Shown here: positions 1-8,216 of the stretch, one piece after another
Layout: each line of letters starts with the position of its first letter
Numbering within the stretch: the stretch's first letter is position 1
Assembly: GCA_945903615.1 (NCBI GenBank)
Contig: CAMDOL010000008.1
Span: 1-19,740, forward strand
Length of the DNA: 19,740 nt
DNA from: Rickettsia typhi
GTDB lineage: Bacteria; Pseudomonadota; Alphaproteobacteria; Rickettsiales; UBA1997
Direction of reading: 5' to 3'
Program-made: the position numbers and the translations under genes
Notes under the pieces: model-generated
What the model was told of the DNA's origin: nothing
Seen by the model: the letters and a program-made list of their open reading frames with translations, nothing else
Database searches by the model: none

Positions 1-3000
1 ATTCATGAGAAGATTTTCTCTGTAGAAAACCTAGCATATGCCACCTCACAATTAGCAATGGGTGCACATATCGACGATGTAGCAAGATTTGTTGTTGTCA
101 ACACCATCGCCACCTCCGCTGTTGATGCTGGGCTTAAAGCAATATTACTGCGAGAAGAATTTGCCAATAAAAGCTTGGATGGAATCAGCACCTCATATAA
201 CCAACTCCTCTCTGATAACACTGGTCTTGCCTCAATGAAGGCTGGCTTCACTGTGTTTGTTGCGACAGCAATTTTAACTGGTGGTGATTATAAAGCAGCA
301 GCAGAGAATGCCTCAATTCAAGCTCTGGCAATTTATACTGGAGCAGAATCTGCGGCCGCAATGGGTTTTGCAGGTGCTAATGCCAAGGTAGTTGGCGGTA
401 GTGTGGCGGTTGCTGTGGCAACAATTGTTATTGGCATAAAAGAAGGAATGAAGGCTGAAGAAATTGCCAAACAAACTGCCATTGCTCTTGTTAGCTATGG
501 TGTTGGGGTGGCGGTTGGTGGTGCTGTTGCTGGTATTAAAGTTGGTGCGACAGTTGGTACAGGGGTGATGCCGGTAATCGGCACTATCATTGGCGCTTTG
601 GTTGGTGCCTTTGTTGGTTATATGCTGGGCAGTTTATTTGGTTCTCACAAAGCCCCACCACCACCGCCATTATTCCAGATTGTTATGAAAGATGATGGCA
701 CTGGGCAAATCATCTATTCTCTCCACGATGGCTATACCATTATTCTAAAAGCAATTGCCAATGATGATGCAGTTGGAACAAATAGCGGCGAAACTTTGGC
801 TGGTGGTTCTGGCAATAACGGTCTTTATGGTTTAGCTGGAAATGATTATCTGCAAGGTAGAGAGGGCAATGATAATATTTTTGCAGGAGCGGGAAATGAT
901 GAGGTAAACGCTGGAGCGGGGGATGATTTTGTTGCAGGTGATGATGGCAATGATTTGATCCAAGGTGGAGCAGGCAATGACACCATCGCTGGCGAAGCTG
1001 GTGATGATAGAATTTATGGCGATTTAAAAGATGGGCAGGAATCTCAAGCAATAACAGCAGGAGATGATAAAATTGATGCTGGGCTGGGCAATGATTATGT
1101 TGATGCCGGAGGTGGAGATGATATGGTCACAGGAGGGGTGGGCAATGACCAAATTTTAGGTGGTGATGGCAAAGACACGCTCGATGGTGCGGTTGGTGAT
1201 GATGTGATTGATGGCGGGGGTGGTGATGATGTTTTAAATGGTGGCCAAGATGGGGTTTTGGGTAATTCGGCAGAAATGATTCAGGCAAAGCAAGATTTTG
1301 TCAGGCTAGAGCTGCAAATTCCAACAATACAAGCGGCATATAATGCGGCATTAACTGATTTGAATAAGTATGTTGCACAGAACACCATTCACAAATCCTT
1401 TCGTGGCAAGATTTTTGTTGGTTCACAAGAAATCCGCAATGCCAAACAAGCGGTGGTTGATTCTAACAAAGCAATTTTAGATCAGTTTGAAACTCTAAAA
1501 ACTTTTCTTGTGAGTAATGAACTAAGCGGCAATGACCAACTCTCTGGCGGCAATGGCAATGATCAAATTTTTGGATTCTCTGGTAATGACACCCTAAATG
1601 GTGACGCTGGCGATGATATTTTGATAGGTGGTTATGGCTCTGATATTCTTAATGGTGGAGTTGGAAATGATACCATAATTGCCGATGATGATGAGCAGGC
1701 TTATTTTGATGCTCTATCTTCAACTGATTTATTGCCAAGTGAATTTAGCCCATTATTTGTCAATGGTGATGATGTGATCAATGCTGGTGATGGCGATGAT
1801 TTTGTCTTGCTGATTGAAGGAAACGATGTGGCAAATCTTGGTGCAGGAAATGATATTTTACAAAATCAATATGCCAACACCACAATCCACGCTGGCTTGG
1901 GTGATGATAATGTTTCTGCCATTGCAGGAAATAACATTGTTTTTGGTGAAGAAGGAAATGACAAAATAACTCTTGGCTTTGGCGATGATGTGGCTGATGG
2001 TGGGGCTGGAGCTGATAATATTGATGTTGGCGATGGTGATAATATTGCAGATGGTGGCGATGGCGATGATTTGATATTTGGTGGAATTGGAAATGATAAC
2101 ATTAAAGGCGGCTCAGGAAGTGATATTATCCAAGACCAAAATGGAACTAATATTTTAGATGGCGGTGCAGGAGATGATTATGTTATTGCTGGAGATGGGG
2201 ATGATGCCATCTCAACTGGCAGTGGCAATAATGATAATGTTTTTGCCGGTGGTGGCGATGATTTGATCATCAGCCAAGCAGCCAATGCCAAATTGGTTGG
2301 AGCTAGCGGAAATGACACTTACAAAATTGAAAACCTCATTGAAAACCTCACTGGCAATATCACCATTGAAGATATGGGAAGTGCCAATGATATTGATGTG
2401 ATTGAATTTGGTGCTAGTCAAAAATTAGCTAATTTAAAATTAAGCAGAAATGGTGATGATTTAAGCATTAAATTTAGCGGTAATGCAGGCAATATAACTA
2501 TTAAAAATCACTTCATCGCCGATGCCAAGTCCAGAATTGAGGTTCTAAAATTTGGTGAAATAGAGCTAAATATCTCTTCTATAATCTTTGGCACAACAGG
2601 CAATGACACAATAAATGGCACAATAAATGATGATTTAATTTTGGGTGATTTGGGTATGGATGTGATATTTGGCGGAAATGGCAATGATATGATTGATGGT
2701 GGAGAAGGAGATGATATTATCTATGGCGAAGATGGAAATGATGTGATAAAAGGCTCGGAGGAAAATGATATAATTTTTGGCGGCAACGGCAATGACAGGC
2801 TGATTGGCAATGAAGGTAATGATTTGCTTGAAGGTGGAGCGGGCAATGATATTTTTGTAATCACCAAACCTAGCGATGAAGATGTGATTAGCGATTTTGC
2901 CATTGGGCAAGATAAGCTTGATTTAACCAGCTATAGCCAGTTTTCCTCAGTTAAAACATTGCAATATTTTGGTGGTGGAATTACGCAAAATGGCGCAAAT

Positions 3001-6000
3001 GCTGTGATTAATTTAGACAGCAATACAAATGTCACTTTGCAAAACCAAACTATAGCCTCAACTCTTCAAAATCAAAACTTCATTTTTGATATTAAAGCCA
3101 GCTCTAAAGCAACTGATGGCAACGATATTTTAACTGGAACATCCGCTAATGATTCTATAACAGATGGAAAAGGTTCAGATATTATGACTGGTGGTGCCGG
3201 CAATGATATTTTTAGTATCACTAAAAATGCTGGCGATATTGACACCATCACTGATTTTAACACTTCTGATAAAATTGATTTAAGAAATGTTGATAATTAT
3301 GTCGATATTTTGCAGCTAGATATCACTCAAAAAAATGCTGACACCATAATTTCTCTTGATGATGGGCAAAAAATATTGCTGGAAAATGTTCAAGCAAATA
3401 GCTTGTTTGCCAACAATTTTAAATTTGCCATTTTTGATGGTGTGCCGCAAACCCAGCGTTATTCTGGTGCGGTAGATTATAATTTTGCTATAGATAATGT
3501 TGTTGAGCAGGCAACTTCTGGCATTGCTGACTCAGGAATTGACGCATCCGCTTTTGAACAGTTGATTGCCGCTGGCATTGGCTATAACTCATCCAATTTA
3601 TGGAATAGTGAAAACATCTGGAATGAAGGTGCCAGCCATGTTATGGCGAATAATGAATATTGGGTAGAAAATGGCAGTCGTGATTGGTTTGGAAGATGGA
3701 AATCGCATTGGGATCTTATAAGACCAACCAGCTTTGGCGGAACTGATGAGCATGATTATTTAACTGGTGGAAAAAGAACTGGATTTAAAATGGCTCACGA
3801 TAACGGCAATGATAGAATGTATGGCGCATGGTGGAGTGAAACTATTAATGCCGGATCAGGCAATGATGAGGTTTATGCTGGCGCGGGCAATGATAAAGTA
3901 TATGCGGGCACAGGAAATGATTATGTTGACGGCGGAACGGGGGATGACAGGCTTTATGGCGAAAGTGGAAATGATGCACTTTATGGTGGTGAAGGCAATG
4001 ATTATCTAGATGGTGGAGCAGATAATGATTATCTAAATGGCGGAGCAGGAAATGACACTCTTTATGGCGGAACTGGCAGTGATATGCTGGTTGATCTTGA
4101 GGGTAATAACATTTTATCTGGACAAGATGGAAATGACCAAATCACCGCTGGAGCAGGCAATGACACAATCTATGGCGGGCAAGGCAATGATTATATCAAC
4201 GCTGGAGCAGGAAATGACTATATTGATGGCGATTATGACTTAAAAACCGAGGCCTATCAGGAAACCGTCAGAGTTTATGTTGGTAAGGGTCGTTATCAAA
4301 ACCAAGTAGTCACCAAATATCGCCAAGTAGAAAACACCAACTATGGCAATGATTATATAAATGCTGGCAGCGGCAATGACACAGTGCGTGATGCGGGTGG
4401 CAACAATTTGGTTTATCTTGGAGAAGGTGATGACAAAGCCACTCTTGGAGCTGGAAATGATTATGTTGATGGCGGAGTTGGAAATGATCGCATCTACTCA
4501 GGAGCTGGCAATGATACCATCATCACCGGATCAGGCAATGATTACGCAGTTGCAGATGCTGGCAATGATTCAGTTCAGGCAGAATCTGGTTTGAATTGGC
4601 TTCACGGTGGCGCTGGGGCTGATAACCTTCAAGGTGGAGTTGATGCTGATATTATTTATGGTGGATCTGGTGATGATATTATCTATGGCAATGGTGGATC
4701 TGATCTGATTGTTGCTGGCACCAATAATGATATTGTCTATGGCGGTGATGCTGGTGATGATATTTCGCTTGGACAAGGTGATGATATTGGCTATGGCGAT
4801 GAAGGTGATGATTTGATAAAAGGTGAAGATGGCGACGATACTATCTATGGCGGTAATGGACGCGATAGTATTTCAGGCGGATTGGGTAATGATAAAATTT
4901 ATGGTGGCGCCGGAAATGATGTGATAGCTGGTGATGCTGGAGATGATGAAATTTACGGCGATGATGGCAGTGATATTATAAATGGTGGAGATGGCAATGA
5001 TAAAATATATGGTGGCAATGGTAACAATTTATTGCAAGGAGGAGCTGGGTCAGATCGCTTCGTTTTTGATAAAAACAACCGCTTTCGTGATGTAATTTAT
5101 GGTCTTGAGGCTGGAGATAAAATTGATATTTCTAGCTACAGCCAATATACCTCAATCCTACAAATAAAACGAGATGCCAGCAATGTCTTCAATTCATCAA
5201 TCATTAAACTTTCTGACGGCAATCAAATTGCTATCAAGGGTTCCAATATTTCCAAGCTGAGTGAATCACAATTCATATTAAACGGTTATAACTCTAGTAT
5301 TGTAGAAACTGAGTTAAATCCAAACTCCCAAACTAATTATGTCAATACCAACGGTTATTTGGATAACAACTCTAACAACTCAGTTAATCTTAGTAATTGG
5401 TTCACTGGTCACAATGTTCATATAGATGGCGGTCTTTCTCTGGGCGTGAGGTCTTTTTCCATAGCTCAAAGTGGCAATGCTTGGAATAATACTATAAATG
5501 GTAATGCTGGTAATGAATGGTTGCTTGGTGGCGGAGGCGATGATTATATTAATGGTCGCACAGGAAATGATCTGATTGACGGAGGAACTGGCAGCGATGT
5601 TATTTATGGCGGCGATGGCAATGATATTATTGCTGGTGGCATCGGAAATGATTTGATCTACGGTGAAAACAATGATGACACCATCACGGGTGGAGATGGC
5701 AATGATATTGTCGTTGGCGGCAGTGGAGATGACCAAATTCACGGCAATAGCGGTAATGATTTTATCACTGGTGATGATGGCAATGATCAGCTATATGGTG
5801 AAGACGGTGAGGATATAATCGAAGGAAATGATGGTAATGACTACATAGAATCTGGCCTTGGAAATGATGTGGTATATGGTGGTAATGGCGGCGATGCCAT
5901 TTTATTAAATGACGGTAATGATTTTGCCTCAGGTGGTAGCGGCAGAGATTATATTGATGGCGGCAATGGTGATGATAAAATTTATGGCGATGGTGGTCAC

Positions 6001-6456
6001 GATAAATTGACTGGCGGAGCTGGAAATGACAGCATTTTTGGCGGCGATGAAAATGACATCATCTGCGGTAATGATGGTAATGACAATCTGTTTGGCGATG
6101 AAGGCAGCGATCTTATCTATGATGGAGCCGGTAATGACAACATTTTTGGTGGAGCAGGAGACGATATTATCTATGCCGGAGCTGGTCAAGATGTTATCAC
6201 TGGAGGGCTGGGCAGGGATATTTTTAGCTTTGAATCTCTATCGTCTTCAACTAATGCCAATCTTGATTTAATCACTGATTTTAACGCTGGCGACGATGTA
6301 ATTGATCTATCCAATATTGGCATTTCTTCATTTGCGTCAATTGATGTGCATAATGATGGTTTTGATACCACAGTTTTGGATCACAATTCTAGTTTTGCAT
6401 TTAAACTAAGCGGGGTGCACTTATTAACCGCTGGTGATTTTATTATGAATGGTTAG
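1..6456 (+). CDS. Giant RTX-repeat secreted protein (5' partial)
   Basis: Calcium-binding RTX protein, the probable cargo of the type I secretion genes downstream. The frame is open from base 1, so the ATG at 58 is not a convincing start and the N-terminus lies outside the window. In order: a small-residue-rich hydrophobic region with glycine-zipper-like segments (about 250-650), a proline run (651-668), then five arrays of GGxGxDxxx-type nonapeptides. Between arrays sit a lysine- and glutamine-rich helical insert (1260-1515), a module resembling the haemolysin-type calcium-binding related domain (2311-2590), three internal cap-like modules (2850-3090, 3210-3440, 5050-5290) and two non-RTX linkers (3441-3735, 5290-5480). 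The final cap (6214-6453) should hold the uncleaved C-terminal secretion signal. The neighbouring acyltransferase and the hydrophobic region suggest an acylated membrane-active toxin; a large adhesin is the alternative. RTX class is certain, function is not. Confidence 0.93.
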   Translation: MHEKIFSVENLAYATSQLAMGAHIDDVARFVVVNTIATSAVDAGLKAILLREEFANKSLDGISTSYNQLLSDNTGLASMKAGFTVFVATAILTGGDYKAAAENASIQALAIYTGAESAAAMGFAGANAKVVGGSVAVAVATIVIGIKEGMKAEEIAKQTAIALVSYGVGVAVGGAVAGIKVGATVGTGVMPVIGTIIGALVGAFVGYMLGSLFGSHKAPPPPPLFQIVMKDDGTGQIIYSLHDGYTIILKAIANDDAVGTNSGETLAGGSGNNGLYGLAGNDYLQGREGNDNIFAGAGNDEVNAGAGDDFVAGDDGNDLIQGGAGNDTIAGEAGDDRIYGDLKDGQESQAITAGDDKIDAGLGNDYVDAGGGDDMVTGGVGNDQILGGDGKDTLDGAVGDDVIDGGGGDDVLNGGQDGVLGNSAEMIQAKQDFVRLELQIPTIQAAYNAALTDLNKYVAQNTIHKSFRGKIFVGSQEIRNAKQAVVDSNKAILDQFETLKTFLVSNELSGNDQLSGGNGNDQIFGFSGNDTLNGDAGDDILIGGYGSDILNGGVGNDTIIADDDEQAYFDALSSTDLLPSEFSPLFVNGDDVINAGDGDDFVLLIEGNDVANLGAGNDILQNQYANTTIHAGLGDDNVSAIAGNNIVFGEEGNDKITLGFGDDVADGGAGADNIDVGDGDNIADGGDGDDLIFGGIGNDNIKGGSGSDIIQDQNGTNILDGGAGDDYVIAGDGDDAISTGSGNNDNVFAGGGDDLIISQAANAKLVGASGNDTYKIENLIENLTGNITIEDMGSANDIDVIEFGASQKLANLKLSRNGDDLSIKFSGNAGNITIKNHFIADAKSRIEVLKFGEIELNISSIIFGTTGNDTINGTINDDLILGDLGMDVIFGGNGNDMIDGGEGDDIIYGEDGNDVIKGSEENDIIFGGNGNDRLIGNEGNDLLEGGAGNDIFVITKPSDEDVISDFAIGQDKLDLTSYSQFSSVKTLQYFGGGITQNGANAVINLDSNTNVTLQNQTIASTLQNQNFIFDIKASSKATDGNDILTGTSANDSITDGKGSDIMTGGAGNDIFSITKNAGDIDTITDFNTSDKIDLRNVDNYVDILQLDITQKNADTIISLDDGQKILLENVQANSLFANNFKFAIFDGVPQTQRYSGAVDYNFAIDNVVEQATSGIADSGIDASAFEQLIAAGIGYNSSNLWNSENIWNEGASHVMANNEYWVENGSRDWFGRWKSHWDLIRPTSFGGTDEHDYLTGGKRTGFKMAHDNGNDRMYGAWWSETINAGSGNDEVYAGAGNDKVYAGTGNDYVDGGTGDDRLYGESGNDALYGGEGNDYLDGGADNDYLNGGAGNDTLYGGTGSDMLVDLEGNNILSGQDGNDQITAGAGNDTIYGGQGNDYINAGAGNDYIDGDYDLKTEAYQETVRVYVGKGRYQNQVVTKYRQVENTNYGNDYINAGSGNDTVRDAGGNNLVYLGEGDDKATLGAGNDYVDGGVGNDRIYSGAGNDTIITGSGNDYAVADAGNDSVQAESGLNWLHGGAGADNLQGGVDADIIYGGSGDDIIYGNGGSDLIVAGTNNDIVYGGDAGDDISLGQGDDIGYGDEGDDLIKGEDGDDTIYGGNGRDSISGGLGNDKIYGGAGNDVIAGDAGDDEIYGDDGSDIINGGDGNDKIYGGNGNNLLQGGAGSDRFVFDKNNRFRDVIYGLEAGDKIDISSYSQYTSILQIKRDASNVFNSSIIKLSDGNQIAIKGSNISKLSESQFILNGYNSSIVETELNPNSQTNYVNTNGYLDNNSNNSVNLSNWFTGHNVHIDGGLSLGVRSFSIAQSGNAWNNTINGNAGNEWLLGGGGDDYINGRTGNDLIDGGTGSDVIYGGDGNDIIAGGIGNDLIYGENNDDTITGGDGNDIVVGGSGDDQIHGNSGNDFITGDDGNDQLYGEDGEDIIEGNDGNDYIESGLGNDVVYGGNGGDAILLNDGNDFASGGSGRDYIDGGNGDDKIYGDGGHDKLTGGAGNDSIFGGDENDIICGNDGNDNLFGDEGSDLIYDGAGNDNIFGGAGDDIIYAGAGQDVITGGLGRDIFSFESLSSSTNANLDLITDFNAGDDVIDLSNIGISSFASIDVHNDGFDTTVLDHNSSFAFKLSGVHLLTAGDFIMNG
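787..1260 (+). repeat. RTX array 1 (coding, about 27-bp period)
   Basis: Tandem nonapeptides of the GGxGNDxhx type, expected to fold as a calcium-loaded parallel beta-roll. This first array follows the proline run directly. It is interrupted once near 1030-1060 by a short acidic stretch and ends where the helical insert begins. Confidence 0.9.
1524..2290 (+). repeat. RTX array 2 (coding)
   Basis: Nonapeptide repeats resume after the helical insert. They are broken by a short non-repeat loop at about 1690-1760, which encodes an acidic and aromatic segment. Many units near 1800-2290 are degenerate, with asparagine or aliphatic residues replacing glycine, so calcium binding there may be weaker. 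Confidence 0.88.
2590..2860 (+). repeat. RTX array 3 (coding)
   Basis: A regular nonapeptide array between the calcium-binding-related module and the first internal cap. A much shorter RTX stretch (3115-3210) precedes the second internal cap. Confidence 0.88.
3739..5050 (+). repeat. RTX array 4 (coding, longest)
   Basis: The longest array, made of highly regular GGxGNDxIYG-type units. A roughly 40-residue basic insert at about 4225-4344 interrupts it. It ends in the third internal cap-like module. Confidence 0.9.
5473..6215 (+). repeat. RTX array 5 (coding, C-terminal)
   Basis: The last nonapeptide array, directly upstream of the terminal cap and secretion signal. In known RTX proteins the C-terminal array folds on exposure to extracellular calcium and helps draw the chain out of the channel. 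Confidence 0.9.
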
Positions 6457-6916
6457 CACAATGTCAATACTTAAAAAAATGCCATTGGAGAAGAGATTTA
6501 AGATCATAGGCGAAGTCGCTTCGCTTATGGTCTCATCTGATTTGCACATAAATTATCGGATGGCGGATCTTCGTGATATTTTTACACCAGCAATTGATTG
6601 CAACCAATTTCGTATTTATCACAATCAAAATAGATTTCCAGTTGGCTTTGTTTGTTGGGCATTTCTCTCTGATGAAATAGATAAACTTTATGCAGAAGGT
6701 AAATATAAAATCAAACCTGCGGATTGGAACTCTGGCAACAATGGCTGGATTATTGAATTAATTGCCCCTTTTGGTCATGGTAAAAAAATCATTTCTGAAT
6801 TGCGTAATCAAATTTTTCCAAACAAATCTGGCAAAGCCTTAACATTTTCTAAAGAAAAAAAGTTAAGAGTAATTAACATTTTTGGCAGTAAAGCAAGGTT
6901 AAATAATGATGTTTAA
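6449..6916 (+). CDS. HlyC-type toxin-activating lysine acyltransferase
   Basis: A 155-residue protein of the RTX toxin acyltransferase family. This family transfers a fatty acyl chain from acyl-ACP to internal lysines of the protoxin in the cytoplasm before export. Visible family features are a conserved His33 in the SSDLHINYR context (matching HlyC His23), W70, a DWNSG segment at 92-96, and the IIELIAPFG core at 101-109. Glu103 stands where HlyC has Asp92. Length is slightly below HlyC (about 170 residues). The ATG at 6449 overlaps the RTX stop by 8 bases; an in-frame ATG at 6461 is an alternative and neither has a clear Shine-Dalgarno sequence. Position directly after the cargo gene supports translational coupling and the RTX protein as substrate. 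Confidence 0.88.
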   Translation: MVSTMSILKKMPLEKRFKIIGEVASLMVSSDLHINYRMADLRDIFTPAIDCNQFRIYHNQNRFPVGFVCWAFLSDEIDKLYAEGKYKIKPADWNSGNNGWIIELIAPFGHGKKIISELRNQIFPNKSGKALTFSKEKKLRVINIFGSKARLNNDV

Positions 6917-8216
6917 TCAGTTAGAAATTAGAACTATTCTAATAAAATTATCTGTTTTAGGCATTATAATTCTCCTGTCAACCACCCCTTCCTTTGCTAT
7001 CAACATTGACGAGGCAATTGATCTTGCTATTCAAAATAGCCTTGAAGTTCAAATAGAGACCAGAAAAACTGAATATACCTCCTTGTCAAAATTTGAAGCA
7101 ACCACTGATTTTTTGCCTAGTGCCAGCCTAAATTATCGCGATGGAACCAGAAGAACAGAAATAAACTCACTACACGATAAGCAAAAAGATGAGGTTAAAA
7201 CTCTCAATATTAGCCAACCTTTATTTAATGGTTTTAGTGGCGTATCAAAATTTAGAGAATCTGTATATCAAACTAGATCAGCTGAGCAGAATTTAAAATT
7301 CAGAAAAAATGAAATAGCCCTAAAAGTTGCGGATAGCTATTTTAATATTCTTAAATATCAGCAAATTAGTGCCTTGAGTGATATTTTAATCGAGGATTAT
7401 AAAAAATTAGTTACCCTTGCGAATAAAAAATTATCCCTCAAAGATATTAGCTATGACGAATTTTCTACATATGAGCTAAAAGCCAAAAAGAATGAAATCG
7501 ATGCCAATCAAAACAAAATTGCCCTCACCTCATATCAATTAATTTTTAGCCACCTTACCAATCAACAACCCCTTAACTTGCTAAATCCGGAGCTGCCTGA
7601 ATTATTTGCCAAAAAAAATAATGGCAATGAAAGCGGCGTTGCCGATTTTGTTGCTATAGCCATCAACCAAAATCCAAAAATTAAATCCGCCTCTCTTGCT
7701 AATCAGGCTAAAAAATCGGCAGTATTTGCTGAGAGCGGAAAATTATTGCCAAAAATATCAATCAATTATCAATCGGAAACACAAAAATCATCATATTATT
7801 TCAATGGTCAGGATGTGCAAAATAAAACAATATATCTCAATTTTTCAATACCAATATTCCAATCTGGCATTGAGTATAGCTCGATTGTCAAATCCAACAA
7901 AGAAAGCCAAATTGCTAATTTAGAAAAACAATTATCAATCAAAGAGGTGGAAAGAGATGCGGCGGAGCAATATCAAAAATTTCTATCTCTAAAACAAAAT
8001 TTATCATCAGCTATTAGTGCCTTTGCAACCGCTACAAAAGCGTTAAAGCTAGCTAAAAATAGGTTTAATACAAAAGATATTGGTTTAATGGATTATCTTT
8101 TGCAAGAAATTGACAATATAGAAACCCAAAAACAAATGATTGCTATAAAATGCGATTATATTATCAGCTATTATAACTTAAAATTTTTAACTGATGAAAT
8201 TAATACCAAGGAATAA
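6906..8216 (+). CDS. TolC-family outer-membrane efflux protein of a type I secretion system
   Basis: A 436-residue outer-membrane channel subunit. Family members trimerise to form a beta-barrel plus a long periplasmic alpha-barrel that docks on the HlyD-type adaptor. A signal peptide is clear: hydrophobic residues about 11-27, cleavage expected after SFA at 31. The mature start INIDEAIDLAIQNSLEVQ is typical of the outer-membrane efflux protein family, and a second long helical repeat follows from about residue 225. The start overlaps the acyltransferase gene by 11 bases, with a weak AAGG eight bases upstream; an ATG three bases later is an equally possible start. Being encoded inside the operon suggests a dedicated channel rather than a shared TolC. 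Confidence 0.88.
   Translation: MMFNQLEIRTILIKLSVLGIIILLSTTPSFAINIDEAIDLAIQNSLEVQIETRKTEYTSLSKFEATTDFLPSASLNYRDGTRRTEINSLHDKQKDEVKTLNISQPLFNGFSGVSKFRESVYQTRSAEQNLKFRKNEIALKVADSYFNILKYQQISALSDILIEDYKKLVTLANKKLSLKDISYDEFSTYELKAKKNEIDANQNKIALTSYQLIFSHLTNQQPLNLLNPELPELFAKKNNGNESGVADFVAIAINQNPKIKSASLANQAKKSAVFAESGKLLPKISINYQSETQKSSYYFNGQDVQNKTIYLNFSIPIFQSGIEYSSIVKSNKESQIANLEKQLSIKEVERDAAEQYQKFLSLKQNLSSAISAFATATKALKLAKNRFNTKDIGLMDYLLQEIDNIETQKQMIAIKCDYIISYYNLKFLTDEINTKE

Noticed and set aside
58..60. ATG at 58 as the true start of the RTX gene
   Set aside because: The frame is open back to base 1 with plausible coding sequence and no promoter or ribosome binding site before 58; the gene most likely begins outside the window.
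787..6215. Regular short repeats that might suggest a CRISPR array or satellite DNA
   Set aside because: The period is 27 bp in frame with GGxGxD nonapeptides and the units vary at the DNA level; there are no identical repeats with unique spacers.
740..6371. Many antisense and out-of-frame open frames across the RTX gene (for example 740-1051, 2635-2910, 5380-5742, 3767-4009)
   Set aside because: They arise from the repetitive GGT-GAT-rich codons read in other frames; the products are low-complexity (Ile/Asn- or Met-rich) and lack independent start signals.
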